Numbered from the stretch's first letter, positions 43,096-52,385 are shown. The stretch is 64,000 nucleotides of DNA from Burkholderiales bacterium (GCA_022841915.1 JALHQN010000020.1:16428-80427); one strand, 5' to 3'. Numbers and translations: made by a program. Notes: generated by a model not told the origin, from the sequence alone.

Positions 43096-45228
43096 ATGCA
43101 GGTCCTGACGAGAATCAGCACAAGCCATCCGGCAATCGTGTTGATCGCCTGGCTGGCCGCGATGCTGCTTTCCGGTGCGTTGATCGTTCACCACGCCGCA
43201 AGCGCGTTCACGACCACGGTGCAGCGCTACGACGGGTCGGAATCGGCACAAGCCGAAGCGCTGCTGCGGCAGCGCTTTCCCGAACGCAGCACGCTCGACC
43301 AACCGAACGAGATTCTGATCGTCGGCTCGGACACGCTCACGGTCGACGACGATGCTTTCCGTGAGCAAGTGCAGGCGCTGGGACAAAAGCTGCTGGCTCT
43401 TGGGGCCGACGTGATCGCCGGGGGATCGAGCTACTACCTCAGCGGCGACCCGGCGCTCGTCTCGGCCGATCGGCGCACCACCCTGATTCCCTTGGTCGTG
43501 CGGGCACCGGAGACGAACATCGGCAAGGTGCGCGCCGTGGTACGCGAGGCGGCAGACGCTGACGGGCTGCGCGTGCATCTGGTCGGACGCGCGAGCGTCG
43601 GCAGCGACTTCAAAGCGCTCGCGGAGGCGGATTTGCGAGCGGAGTTGCGCATCGGGCTCCCGGCGGCGCTCGTGGTTCTGCTGCTGGTGTTCGCGACCGT
43701 CGTTGCCGCGCTGGTGCCGCTCTTGATCGCGCTTGCCTCGATCATGGTCACCATGGCGATCGTGACGGTCACCGGCACGCATGTCCAAGCCTACTTTCTC
43801 GTGACCAACATGATCGTCATGATGGGGCTCGCAGTCGGCATCGATTACTCGCTGTTCTTTCTCTCGCGTTACCGCGACGAGCGACAGGCCGGTCGCCTGA
43901 GTGCGGCAGCGATCGCGATGGCTGCATCGACCGCTGGGCGTGCGATTCTCTACAGCGGAGCCACAGTCGTTCTGGCCCTGCTCGGCCTGCTGTTGATTCC
44001 GACCAACGTATTTCGCAGTCTGGCAGCCGGGGCCATACTCGTCGTCCTGGTCTCGATGGCCGCCTGCTTCACTCTGCTGCCGGCCATCGTCGCGCTCCTA
44101 GGCGATCGGCTGGAAGCCCTGCGCCTGCCGCGCCTGCGAGGCCGATTTTCGGGCGCAGGTTGGGATTGGATGGCGCGCCTAGTGGCGCGCCGCCCTCTGC
44201 TGAGCCTCGTCGTCTCGGCAACGCTGCTGGCTGCATGCGCTGCACCGACCCTGCGCATGCACATCGGCTTTGCCGGCATCGAAACACTGCCTGATCGCAT
44301 CGAGTCCAAGCGCGGATTCGCGATCCTGCAGGAGCAGTTCGCAATCGGAGTGATCTCGGAGGCAGTCGTGGTCATCGACGCCGATACGGCCGCGGCAGCC
44401 GAGCCGGTGGCGCGCTTGCGCGCGTCGCTCGCCGGCGATCGAGCATTCGTTGCGTCCAAGGCCCGAGTACAGACCAATGCGGCGGGCACGCTCACGGTGC
44501 TGGCCGTGCCCATGCCGGGGGATGCCGAGAGCGCGAGTGCTCAGGCGGGCATCGAGCGACTCAGACATCGACACATCCCTGCGGCATTCGATGGCACGAA
44601 TGCCACTGCGCTCGTCACCGGCAGTGCCGCGGGCTACATCGATTTCTTCCGACTCACCGAACGCTACACGCCGATCGTCTTCGTCCTCGTCCTGGGCCTG
44701 AGCTGGGTGCTGCTCACGCTCGCCTTCCGCTCGGTGATCGTGCCGCTCAAGGCGATCGTCATGAACCTGCTCTCGGTCGGTGCCGCCTATGGCTTGATGG
44801 TGCTCGTATTCCAGGAGGGGGTCGGTGCGACGCTGCTCGGCTTCACGCAAGTCGCGCAGATCGAGGCCTGGATCCCGCTCTTCCTCTTCACCATACTCTA
44901 CGGCCTGTCGATGGATTACCACGTGCTGCTGCTGAGCCGCATCCGTGAGCGCTACGACGCGACCGGCGACAATGCGGAGGCGGTCGGCTACGGCCTGCGC
45001 ACCACCGCCGGCATCATCACCGGTGCAGCCCTGATCATGGTCGCGATCTTCGCCGGTTTCGCCAGCGGAGAACTGGTGATGTTCCAGCAAGTCGGTTTCG
45101 GGCTCGCTGTCGCGATCCTGATCGATGCGACCATCGTACGCTCGGTGATCGTACCCGCCGCCATGACACTGCTCGGAGATCGCAACTGGTATCTGCCTAG
45201 CTGGCTCGGCTGGCTGCCTCGACGCTAG
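43096..45228 (+). CDS. MMPL/RND-family membrane transporter
   Basis: 710 residues with two repeats of one N-terminal helix, a periplasmic loop and a five-helix bundle. The conserved Asp-Tyr signature of MmpL proteins occurs twice: GLAVGIDYSLFFLSRYRDE in the first half and YGLSMDYHVLLLSRIRE in the second. The Asp-Tyr dyads are the proton-relay positions in MmpL3. Actinobacterial relatives export lipids; proteobacterial ones are poorly known (hopanoid or lipid export is one possibility). It may be an operon partner of the preceding MFS gene. Confidence 0.88.
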   Translation: MQVLTRISTSHPAIVLIAWLAAMLLSGALIVHHAASAFTTTVQRYDGSESAQAEALLRQRFPERSTLDQPNEILIVGSDTLTVDDDAFREQVQALGQKLLALGADVIAGGSSYYLSGDPALVSADRRTTLIPLVVRAPETNIGKVRAVVREAADADGLRVHLVGRASVGSDFKALAEADLRAELRIGLPAALVVLLLVFATVVAALVPLLIALASIMVTMAIVTVTGTHVQAYFLVTNMIVMMGLAVGIDYSLFFLSRYRDERQAGRLSAAAIAMAASTAGRAILYSGATVVLALLGLLLIPTNVFRSLAAGAILVVLVSMAACFTLLPAIVALLGDRLEALRLPRLRGRFSGAGWDWMARLVARRPLLSLVVSATLLAACAAPTLRMHIGFAGIETLPDRIESKRGFAILQEQFAIGVISEAVVVIDADTAAAAEPVARLRASLAGDRAFVASKARVQTNAAGTLTVLAVPMPGDAESASAQAGIERLRHRHIPAAFDGTNATALVTGSAAGYIDFFRLTERYTPIVFVLVLGLSWVLLTLAFRSVIVPLKAIVMNLLSVGAAYGLMVLVFQEGVGATLLGFTQVAQIEAWIPLFLFTILYGLSMDYHVLLLSRIRERYDATGDNAEAVGYGLRTTAGIITGAALIMVAIFAGFASGELVMFQQVGFGLAVAILIDATIVRSVIVPAAMTLLGDRNWYLPSWLGWLPRR

Positions 45229-45283
45229 CCGGCCGGCCGAATGCGCGGATCGCTCTTGTCCGGGCGACGCTCGACCAGGCGGA

Positions 45284-46180
45284 TCAGCGCGGCAAATGCT
45301 GCGCGAGGAAGCGCTCGACATGCGGCTTCCACGCGGCTGCATTGCGAGTGAAGCTGCCGTGCCCATCGTCGCCGATCGCGGGCAACTGGATGAACTCGGC
45401 ACGTCCGCCGGCCGCTCTGAATCGCTCGAACCAGCGCCTCGGATGCTCCGCGCCCCAGAATCGATCGTTCTCGCTGTAGAGCCACAACATCGGCGTGCGG
45501 GCGGTCCGGCCGTAGTCGGCGAAGACCTGCGCCAGAGCCGCTTCGGAGCACGGATCGCCGGGCCGCGTCTTGGGATTGCCGCCGCTGCCGCCGGCGAAGT
45601 TGAGGGCCGCGGCGACGCCTTCGAGATTCCTCGCCGCCAGAGCCGCCGCCGTGGCGCCGCCATAGCTCTGGCCCACGATCACACCCGGCGCAGACGTGAC
45701 ATACGGTCGCGTTCGCGCGAACGCGATGACGGCCACCGACTGCGCCGCCGCAGCTGCGAAGCCGCGCGCATGATCTCGCTGCTCGCACGGCCCGGTATTC
45801 TCGACATCCGGCCCCCCGGTGATTCCATAACCCATGCGCGTGGGCACGAAGACAGCGTACCCGAGATCGACGAAATAGGCCGAATTGGCGGAATAGCGCG
45901 CGCGCCCGAGTTGCGCTCTGCCTGCCGCGGTGCCCGATCGCCCATGATTGATCAGCAGCCACGGCGACTGCTCGCGGGCATCGTCGCGAAAGATGGTCAC
46001 GGTGATGGCTTGCTGATGCGTACGCCCGAATCTGTCCGCGACCTCGACCGGAATTCGCACGACTTCTTCGAGCGGCGCAGCCGACGCAGTCACGACGCTC
46101 GACAGCACCACGGCTAGCAGACCTTCGAGCCGCGCGAGTCTCACCGTGAATCGGAGGTCGGGGATCCGGACGATCGACAC
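45284..46180 (-). CDS. Secreted alpha/beta hydrolase (dienelactone hydrolase-like)
   Basis: 298 residues from GTG 46180; the track start (46339) runs into the next gene. A hydrophobic signal segment (LEGLLAVVLSSVVTASAA) is near the N-terminus. Alpha/beta-hydrolase landmarks are LLINHGRSG (oxyanion region), the nucleophile elbow VIVGQSYGGATAAA with Ser, LNFAGGSGG, the Asp region MLWLYSENDRFWG, and the catalytic His in IGDDGHGSFTRN. Probably an exported esterase or dienelactone-hydrolase-like enzyme; substrate unknown. Convergent with the MmpL-type gene. Confidence 0.83.
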   Translation of the reverse strand: MSIVRIPDLRFTVRLARLEGLLAVVLSSVVTASAAPLEEVVRIPVEVADRFGRTHQQAITVTIFRDDAREQSPWLLINHGRSGTAAGRAQLGRARYSANSAYFVDLGYAVFVPTRMGYGITGGPDVENTGPCEQRDHARGFAAAAAQSVAVIAFARTRPYVTSAPGVIVGQSYGGATAAALAARNLEGVAAALNFAGGSGGNPKTRPGDPCSEAALAQVFADYGRTARTPMLWLYSENDRFWGAEHPRRWFERFRAAGGRAEFIQLPAIGDDGHGSFTRNAAAWKPHVERFLAQHLPR

Positions 46181-46205
46181 TTCAGCAGCCCCGTGGTCAG
46201 CGCGG

Positions 46206-47708
46206 CTAGGCGTCGGCCGCCATTGCCTGGAGCGCGCGCCGTCGACCGATCTCGGGATACGGGTACAGCATGTTGAGCGCGATACTCTGATCCGCACTTT
46301 GCACGATGCGTACATGCTCCCGACGCAACTCGCGCGCATGGTGCAGGCCGCAGGAGTGCGCGATCATGTCCAGTTCCTTGTTCATGTTGCGGCAGTAGTT
46401 GGCCACGCGCAGATACTTCTCTTCCACCACCAACCCCCGCTGCAAGCGCCGGTTGTGCGTGGTGACGCCGGTCGGGCACGTGTTCTGATGGCAGCGCAGC
46501 GCCTGGATGCAGCCGAGCGCGAACATGAACCCGCGCGCGGTGTTGACGAAATCGGCGCCTGCGCACAGCGCCCAAGCCGCTTTCGCCGACGTCACCAGTT
46601 TGCCGGACGCCACGACCCGCACACGATTCTTCAAGTCGGCTTCGAGCAATGCATCCACCACTCGGGGCAACGCCTCCGCGATGGGCAAGCTGACGTGATC
46701 GGCCAGGGTCTGCGGTGCGGCCCCTGAACCACCCTCGCCGCCGTCGATGACGATGAAATCGGGTGCGTACTCGAGACCGCGCCTGAGCACCTGCTCGCAT
46801 AAGTCGTTGATGAATTCCCAGCCGCCGATGGCCGTCTTGATCCCGACCGGGCGGCCGGTGAGGTTGCGCACATACGCCACCTGATCGAGCAACTCGGTCA
46901 TGTTGGCGATGTCGGTGTGGCGGTTCGGACTGATCGAATTCACCCCGACCGGAATGCCTCGTATGCGAGCGATCTCTTCGGTCACCTTGGCCGCGGGCAG
47001 CACGCCGCCCTTGCCGGGTTTGGCGCCTTGCGAGAGCTTGATCTCGAAGGCGGCGACGACCTTGGCGAGTTCCTTGGCCTTCTGCGGCGAGAACTCGCCC
47101 GTATCGGTGCGGATGCCGTATTTCGCCGTGCCGATCTGCATGATGACATCGCAGCCGCCTTCCAGGTGATAAGGCGACAGGCCGCCCTCGCCGGTATCCA
47201 TCCAGCAACCGGCCTCGGCGGCACCCCTGGAAAGCGCGCGCACCGCGGGCTCGGAAATCGCCCCGAAACTCATGCCGCTCACATTGACGATGGAGCGCGC
47301 TCGAAACGGCTGCTCGCAATAGCCCGTGCCTATCGTCAATGGCAGGCTGCACTGCTGGTCCGACTCGAGGACGGGAAACGGCGCGTTGACGAAGATGATG
47401 GCGCCGGGCTCGCGCAAGTCGTAGGTAGATCCGAAGCCGATCATGCCGCCTTCGTCCTTGCATTCGCGATAGACCCAGCCGCGTGTCGCCCGATTGAAGG
47501 GCATTTCTTCCCGGTCGCCCATGAAGAAGTACTGGCGAAAGTATTCGCCCTGGCGCTCGAAGAAGTAGCGCAGCCGGCCGATCACCGGATAGTTCCTCAG
47601 GACCGTGTGCTTCTTCTGCGTGACATCCTGGACGAACCAGAAGATCAACAGGCCGATGATCAGAAATCCGATCACGGTTCCCAGGCCATACGAGACCACG
47701 CTCATCAT
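46206..47708 (-). CDS. FMN-binding glutamate synthase family protein (GltB-like, membrane-anchored)
   Basis: 500 residues. The N-terminus is a single transmembrane helix (VSYGLGTVIGFLIIGLLIFWFV). The rest matches the FMN/3Fe-4S synthase domain of glutamate synthase: MSFGAISEPAVRALSRGAA, SPQKAKELAKVVAAFEIKLSQGAKPGKGG, VNSISPNRHTDI, VIDGGEGGSGAAPQTL, and the cluster motif GCIQALRCHQNTCPTG (Cys spacing C-X5-C-X4-C). The glutaminase domain is absent, so it is not a full GltB. Stand-alone proteins of this family are of uncertain substrate. It lies 25 bases upstream of the secreted hydrolase on the same strand. Confidence 0.88.
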   Translation of the reverse strand: MMSVVSYGLGTVIGFLIIGLLIFWFVQDVTQKKHTVLRNYPVIGRLRYFFERQGEYFRQYFFMGDREEMPFNRATRGWVYRECKDEGGMIGFGSTYDLREPGAIIFVNAPFPVLESDQQCSLPLTIGTGYCEQPFRARSIVNVSGMSFGAISEPAVRALSRGAAEAGCWMDTGEGGLSPYHLEGGCDVIMQIGTAKYGIRTDTGEFSPQKAKELAKVVAAFEIKLSQGAKPGKGGVLPAAKVTEEIARIRGIPVGVNSISPNRHTDIANMTELLDQVAYVRNLTGRPVGIKTAIGGWEFINDLCEQVLRRGLEYAPDFIVIDGGEGGSGAAPQTLADHVSLPIAEALPRVVDALLEADLKNRVRVVASGKLVTSAKAAWALCAGADFVNTARGFMFALGCIQALRCHQNTCPTGVTTHNRRLQRGLVVEEKYLRVANYCRNMNKELDMIAHSCGLHHARELRREHVRIVQSADQSIALNMLYPYPEIGRRRALQAMAADA

Positions 47709-48029
47709 GACGGCATACCCTCCTTCGCGGAAACCTGCCCAACTCGACCAGGCAAGCCTCGACCTACCCAGCCCTCGTGAATGCGAACGCCATCCGCCCC
47801 GCGATTGCTGCTGCCTGCCGCGATCGTACCGTCATGCGGATCGGCATGAAAGCGCGAATAGCCGCGCAAAAGCGATGCTGCCGCGGGCTCGGCGGAGATT
47901 CGGGGGCGCGCCCTTCGATTCGGCGCCTGCGCGCCAGACGCACGCCTAGCCGTACGTCGTACGTATCGCCGCCCTGTGCAGCTCACGGCGGTACACTTCC
48001 GGTCGACCACTCGGATGGAAAGCACGCAG
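47709..48029. other. Divergent intergenic region between GltB-like and lyase genes
   Basis: 321 bases with no gene. At 47953-47965 there is CGTACG-T-CGTACG, two copies of a 6-base palindrome separated by one base, ahead of the lyase gene. This is a candidate operator but has no assigned regulator. No clear promoter hexamers were found. Confidence 0.4.
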
Positions 48030-49496
48030 ATGACAAACACCAATCACCCGGGACCGCTCACCGGCGGCGATCTCAACCAGTCTTTCCGGGGAGGCGGCCG
48101 CGCGGTCGAGTTTCTCGATCGCATCAACAAGGCCTCGATCGTCATGCTGGACGAAACCAGCCTCGTACCGCCGGAGCTCGCGGGGCGCATCGCCCGAGGG
48201 ATCGCACGGGTACTGGCGAACGACCGCGAGGGGCCGCCGCCGCGCTCGGCCGACTACCTCGACTACGAGCCGCGCCTGATCGCCGCGGCCGGGCCGGACG
48301 CAAGCCGGCTCCACACCGGCCGCAGCCGCCAGGACATTGCCGGCACGATCGCTCGCATGAACTTGCGCGACGGACTCCTGCGCGAAGGCATGGCGCTCGT
48401 CAGCGCCCGCGAGCGCCTCGTCGCGCTGGCCGAACGCCATCGCGACACCATCGTTCCAGCCTACACGCATGGCGTACAGGCGCAGCCGACCACCTTCGCG
48501 CACTACCTGCTCGCGCTCTGTGCCGCGCTGACCCGTGCGACCGAACGCTTGCGCCAAGCCTACGTCCGGGTGAATCTGAGCCCGCTCGGGACGGCCGCAC
48601 TCGCGACTTCGAGCTTTCCCCTGGACCGTCCACGGCTGGCCGCGCTGCTCGGCTTCGACGGCCTGCTCGAGAATGCGTACGACGCCAATCATCTCGCGCC
48701 CGTGGATTGCGCGCTCGACGTCGCCAGCGCTCTTGCCATTGCCGCGGTGCAAATCGGACAGTTCGCGCAGGATCTGCACGCGCACTATGCAGCGCCATCG
48801 CCATGGTGCCTGCTCGGTGCGAGCGCGCTGACCGGATCGAGCAGCATCATGCCGCAGAAGCGCAACCCCGCCGCCATCGAACAGTTGCGCGCCCAGGCGA
48901 GCATGCTGCTGGGCGACATGCAGACCGTATTCCTCGTCTCGCACAACGTGCGCACGGGCATGTTCGACTACCGCAGCTACGACCCCGTGCCTTGCACGCG
49001 GCCGCTGCAGGTGCTGACACTGCTCGGAGAGATCGTCGACGGCCTCGTCGTCGATCCGGCGCGCGCCCTGGACGAAGTAAGAGCGGACTACTCGACCACC
49101 ACCGAGATCGCCGACGCCTTGTTGCAGCGCGCCGAGATCCCGTTTCGCATCGGCCATCACTTCGCCTCCAAGCTCACCGACCATGGCCGCTCGCGGGGCC
49201 TGCGCCTGCACGAGATCGCGTATTCGGAAGTCGCACGCATCTACGAGCACGAAACGCAGCAGAGCTTCCCGCTCGCCGAAGACGCTTATCGTGAGGTGAT
49301 CAGCCCCGAATACATGGTGGCAGGCCGACGCGGACGGGGCGGCCCGCAGCCGGCTGAAGTCGAACGCATGCTCGGCGACGAGCAGGGCGCAGCCGCGGCG
49401 GATCGGCACTGGTTGGAAGCTGGCGGCGATGCGCTTGCCCGGGCGGATGAGATGCTCGAAACGGCCTTCCAGACGCTGGTTGCGCGAGCTGCTTGA
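48030..49496 (+). CDS. Argininosuccinate lyase / aspartase superfamily lyase
   Basis: 488 residues from ATG 48030 (MTNTNHPGPLTGG), with GGAAAG 8 bases upstream; 48015 and GTG 47976 are possible earlier starts. Superfamily signature GSSSIMPQKRNPAAIEQLRA with the catalytic Ser loop. The substrate-binding segment is LHTGRSRQDIAGTIARMN, where argininosuccinate lyases have HTGRSRND. THGVQAQPTTFAHYL supplies the His. The HTGRSR motif argues for an argininosuccinate-type lyase, but the missing Asn, divergent sequence and non-arginine neighbours (TauD dioxygenase) suggest a paralogue acting on another amino- or imino-dicarboxylate. I do not assign argH. Confidence 0.82.
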   Translation: MTNTNHPGPLTGGDLNQSFRGGGRAVEFLDRINKASIVMLDETSLVPPELAGRIARGIARVLANDREGPPPRSADYLDYEPRLIAAAGPDASRLHTGRSRQDIAGTIARMNLRDGLLREGMALVSARERLVALAERHRDTIVPAYTHGVQAQPTTFAHYLLALCAALTRATERLRQAYVRVNLSPLGTAALATSSFPLDRPRLAALLGFDGLLENAYDANHLAPVDCALDVASALAIAAVQIGQFAQDLHAHYAAPSPWCLLGASALTGSSSIMPQKRNPAAIEQLRAQASMLLGDMQTVFLVSHNVRTGMFDYRSYDPVPCTRPLQVLTLLGEIVDGLVVDPARALDEVRADYSTTTEIADALLQRAEIPFRIGHHFASKLTDHGRSRGLRLHEIAYSEVARIYEHETQQSFPLAEDAYREVISPEYMVAGRRGRGGPQPAEVERMLGDEQGAAAADRHWLEAGGDALARADEMLETAFQTLVARAA

Positions 49497-49917
49497 CGCT
49501 CGGCCCTTGCGCCACCGCGCCATCGGGGGCGAAGATGCGCCTTTATCCCACGGAGCGCGCCGCCAGATGAGCATCTCCGGTCCAGCACGACACCCGCGAC
49601 GCGTCAGGCCGCGGCTCGACGAATTGGCCGGCCCGTTGCTCGTCCGCGGCGAGGCCGACATCGGGCTGCGACGACCTGCCGAGTTGCTGCCGGTTGCGGG
49701 CGTAGAGATCGTCGAACCGCAGCCGCTGCAACGTCGTTGGACGATCGAGTACGGCGCTGCCATGATCGATGGTTCGCCGCAACGCCACGGCTACCGGGCG
49801 TTCCCGGTTTTCATGCGCTCCTCGGCCGCCCGCGAGGTGCTGCGCAGCACGGGACTCGATCCCGTGTAACAACGTCCCCGCTCGTCTTACACCCACCGAT
49901 CCGGAGGAGGATTCGAC
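49497..49917. other. Gap between lyase and dioxygenase holding a gene remnant
   Basis: 421 bases. The middle (49567-49869) reads as a truncated binding-protein fragment, described separately. The last part carries the strong ribosome site GGAGGAGG for the dioxygenase. I saw no other gene here. Confidence 0.5.
49567..49869 (+). pseudogene. C-terminal remnant resembling a ModA-like substrate-binding protein
   Basis: 100 codons from ATG 49567, part of the track ORF 49429-49869. The translation RGEADIGLRRPAELLPVAGV, followed further on by a YRAFPVFMRSS-type segment and ending GLDPV, resembles the C-terminal end of periplasmic ModA-like binding proteins. Those typically carry a GEADIG motif, a LPVPGV strand and a final GLxP. 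Roughly the first 150 residues of a normal ~250-residue protein are missing, and upstream sequence is the end of the lyase gene. No signal peptide and no good ribosome site are visible. I read it as a decaying fragment rather than a working gene; recognition was by eye. Confidence 0.45.
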
Positions 49918-50784
49918 ATGGCAAGCCTGAATATCGAGCCGTTGCACCCCGAGCTCGGCGCTCGGATCGCAGGTCTCGATCTGCGCAAGGACCTCGTAGG
50001 CGACGTCTTGGAAAGCGTCCGCGAGGCGATCGACACCTATTCGCTGCTGCTCTTCGAGAACCAGTCGTTCGACGATGCGGGCCAGCTCGAACTCACCCGC
50101 ACCATCGGCGAGCCTGAGCCGAGTCATGTCGCGCGCGGTGAAGGCAAGCTCGAATACTTCGGCACCATAGGCAACGTGCAGCCGGACGGCAGCGTCGTCG
50201 GCAACAGCCACAAGAAGACGATCTTCCTCACCGGCAACAACATGTGGCACTCGGATGCCTCCTTCAAGGAGACGCCGGCGTTTCTGTCGATCATGTGCGC
50301 TTACGAGACGCCGGCCGAGGGTGGGGAGACACTGTTCGTAAGCACGCGCCGCGCCTACGAGCGCCTCCCCGAGCCTCGCAAAGCGGAGCTCGACCCGCTG
50401 ATCGTCATCCACGATTACGTCTATTCGCGCTCCAAGGTGGCTCCCGACGCGGTCTCCCCGCAGCTCGCTGCAAGCTTGCCGCCGGTCCGTCAGAAGCTCG
50501 TGCGCCGCAATCCGCGCAACGGCAAGGGCAGTCTCTTCGTCGGTTCGCATGCGCGAGCGATCGAGGGTTGGAGCGATGCGCGCAGCCGTGCATTGCTCGA
50601 CGAGCTCGTGGATGCGGCGGTCGCCGAAACCCACGTCTATACCCACCGCTGGCAGCCCGGACAAGTCGTGTTCTGGGACAACCGCTGCCTGATCCACCGA
50701 GGCGCCGGCTACGACGCCGATCGCTTCCGCCGCTACATGCGTCAGACTCGTGTGCGGGGTTCGGGTCCGACGCTGGCGGAGTAG
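49918..50784 (+). CDS. TauD/TfdA family Fe(II)/2-oxoglutarate-dependent dioxygenase
   Basis: 288 residues with a strong ribosome site (GGAGGAGG) before ATG 49918. The iron-binding His-x-Asp is NMWHSDASFKETP (about residue 110). The distal His is in CLIHRGAGYDADRFRR, which also supplies the Arg contacting 2-oxoglutarate. AEGGETLFVSTRRAYE is typical for the family. The length and layout resemble the 2,4-D dioxygenase / taurine dioxygenase group, but the substrate is unknown. It directly follows the lyase and the binding-protein remnant, suggesting a former catabolic cluster for a small organic acid or amine (inference). Confidence 0.9.
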   Translation: MASLNIEPLHPELGARIAGLDLRKDLVGDVLESVREAIDTYSLLLFENQSFDDAGQLELTRTIGEPEPSHVARGEGKLEYFGTIGNVQPDGSVVGNSHKKTIFLTGNNMWHSDASFKETPAFLSIMCAYETPAEGGETLFVSTRRAYERLPEPRKAELDPLIVIHDYVYSRSKVAPDAVSPQLAASLPPVRQKLVRRNPRNGKGSLFVGSHARAIEGWSDARSRALLDELVDAAVAETHVYTHRWQPGQVVFWDNRCLIHRGAGYDADRFRRYMRQTRVRGSGPTLAE

Positions 50785-50925
50785 CGCCGCCGGTCGGCGC
50801 TCGGGGCGAAGCGGCAGCGCCCGCAGGCCAGGGCGGCCCCGCGCACGTACAGCACTGAACGATCCGCCCGGGTGTGCGCTCGACCTGCAGCCGTTGCGCG
50901 CGAGCGACCGCCGAGCGCGGCTGTG

Positions 50926-51945
50926 TCAGCTGCCCGCTTGCGTCACACGCAGGACGAGTTCGGTCTTGTTGTTGACAGCGAGCTTGCGAAAGCAGCGCGC
51001 GATGTGGTTTCGTACGGTCGCTGGTGACAAACCCAGGGCGAGCGCGATTTCGCCGTAGGTTGCACCGCGGGCGTAGCGCAGGGCGATCTCGCGTTCTCTG
51101 CCGGAAAGCCGGTCGAGCACACTTTCGGCCGCGACCTCCACATATCTGAAGTCGCCCTTAGGAACGATCTGCAGCCGCAGGCCGGGCATGGCGAACGTGT
51201 CTGCCGCTCGCACGCTGTCGAGCATGTCCGAGGGCAGACGGCTGCCCTGCCAATGCGGCCAACGGCGAAGCAGTTCGTGAATGAATCCCGGGCTCGCCTC
51301 GCGCAGATAGCCGCGCACATCGGCCACGGCCCAGCGATCCTGACGTGCGCCTTCACCGCCGAGCACCGCGCGCAAGCGGGCGTTGCGATGGGCATCGACC
51401 AGGTGGGGCATCAACAGCTCCTTCGTTCGACGCTCGTTTTCGGAGAAGGGCTTGGTGCCATCATGGCGCCATAGCGTCAGGAACTCGTAGAGCGATGACA
51501 CCGACTCCACCATGAGCGTGCCCAAGGACCATTCGATACGGTAGCGCCGACCGAGTTCGCGGTAGAGCGCAGTGCGCACGAACTTGCCGCGAGTGATGAG
51601 ATCCACCATGTTGATGGTTCGTCCGGGGTTCGCGATCAGCGCGTCCCGGAAGAAATCCTGACCCATGAAGGGTTCGTAGTCGGCAAGGATCGTCGCGGGA
51701 CAATTGTGCAAGTGCAGGCGGTGAATCTCGACCGGATCAGCCGCCGCGTTTCCCCACCACGCGGAGTCGAACGCAACGACGGACTGGATCAGTTCCAGCG
51801 CTGTCGCCTGAAACTGGCCATAGGGCGCTTCGCGGCCCGCGCGATGCAGTTCGAGAAGCACCTGGCTCAACGTGTGCACGTCGCCGTCTAGCGTCGTCTT
51901 GTCCTGAAGATCGGGCATCGTCGCTTCGATTTCCGCGAAAAACAC
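50926..51945 (-). CDS. LuxR-family transcriptional regulator
   Basis: 339 residues. The C-terminal LuxR helix-turn-helix is LSGREREIALRYARGATYGEIALALGLSPATVRNHIARCF (about residues 272-315). The N-terminal ~260 residues show no GAF, autoinducer or receiver signature I can recognise. They are Trp/Arg-rich and helical, like other long one-component LuxR regulators of betaproteobacteria. Convergent with the dioxygenase gene, so it may regulate the lyase/dioxygenase cluster, but no operator was identified. Confidence 0.85.
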   Translation of the reverse strand: MFFAEIEATMPDLQDKTTLDGDVHTLSQVLLELHRAGREAPYGQFQATALELIQSVVAFDSAWWGNAAADPVEIHRLHLHNCPATILADYEPFMGQDFFRDALIANPGRTINMVDLITRGKFVRTALYRELGRRYRIEWSLGTLMVESVSSLYEFLTLWRHDGTKPFSENERRTKELLMPHLVDAHRNARLRAVLGGEGARQDRWAVADVRGYLREASPGFIHELLRRWPHWQGSRLPSDMLDSVRAADTFAMPGLRLQIVPKGDFRYVEVAAESVLDRLSGREREIALRYARGATYGEIALALGLSPATVRNHIARCFRKLAVNNKTELVLRVTQAGS

Positions 51946-52142
51946 TTACTCGAACCCCGGGATGACGGCCGTGCCGCCGTGTCGCCCGGTCTAGCCTCGG
52001 CGTCCGGTCGTCTACTCACCGTTTCCCTGCAACAACGGCTCAGGCGTACGACGTCAGCCGGCGAGGGTACCGCGCAGCCCGCAGCTCGAAGTCTGCTCGG
52101 GAAATCCGTCACCTGCCAGCCCGAAAGATGGCTTGCCTGCGC

Positions 52143-52385
52143 TTACTTTGGTCGCGGAACGCATTCGGTCTGCCGCCTGATTCCCTTGCTCTTGTTACCG
52201 CCGGTGATCTTGACGACCATGCCCGCGTCGCAGCGCCCATCGTTCTCGACGTAGACCACTTGGCCGGCGGTCAATGTCTGATCGTCGGGCATCTTCGGCA
52301 AGACGGTCGCCCCAAGAGCAAGTCCCGCAGCGCAGGACAACAGCATTCCGATCGTGCCGAAGCACACCATGCGTTCTTTCGTCAT
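52143..52385 (-). CDS. Small secreted protein (DUF6719-like)
   Basis: 80 residues from ATG 52385, with AAGGAG 6 bases upstream. The track gives a longer ORF from 52673 with an implausible N-terminal half. A signal peptide (MVCFGTIGMLLSCAAGLALGA) precedes a short mature domain, QVVYVENDGRCDAGMVVKITGGNK, with two Cys (GRC and TEC) that could form a disulfide. This matches my recollection of the DUF6719 type; function unknown. Its strong ribosome site and signal peptide argue that it is real. Confidence 0.7.
   Translation of the reverse strand: MTKERMVCFGTIGMLLSCAAGLALGATVLPKMPDDQTLTAGQVVYVENDGRCDAGMVVKITGGNKSKGIRRQTECVPRPK

Noticed and set aside
48030-49496. Calling the lyase argH
   Set aside because: HTGRSRND is altered to HTGRSRQD, and the neighbours are a dioxygenase and a gene remnant rather than arginine genes.
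49543-50697. 384-residue minus-strand ORF over the TauD-type gene
   Set aside because: The plus-strand reading shows all dioxygenase motifs and a strong ribosome site; the minus frame has none.
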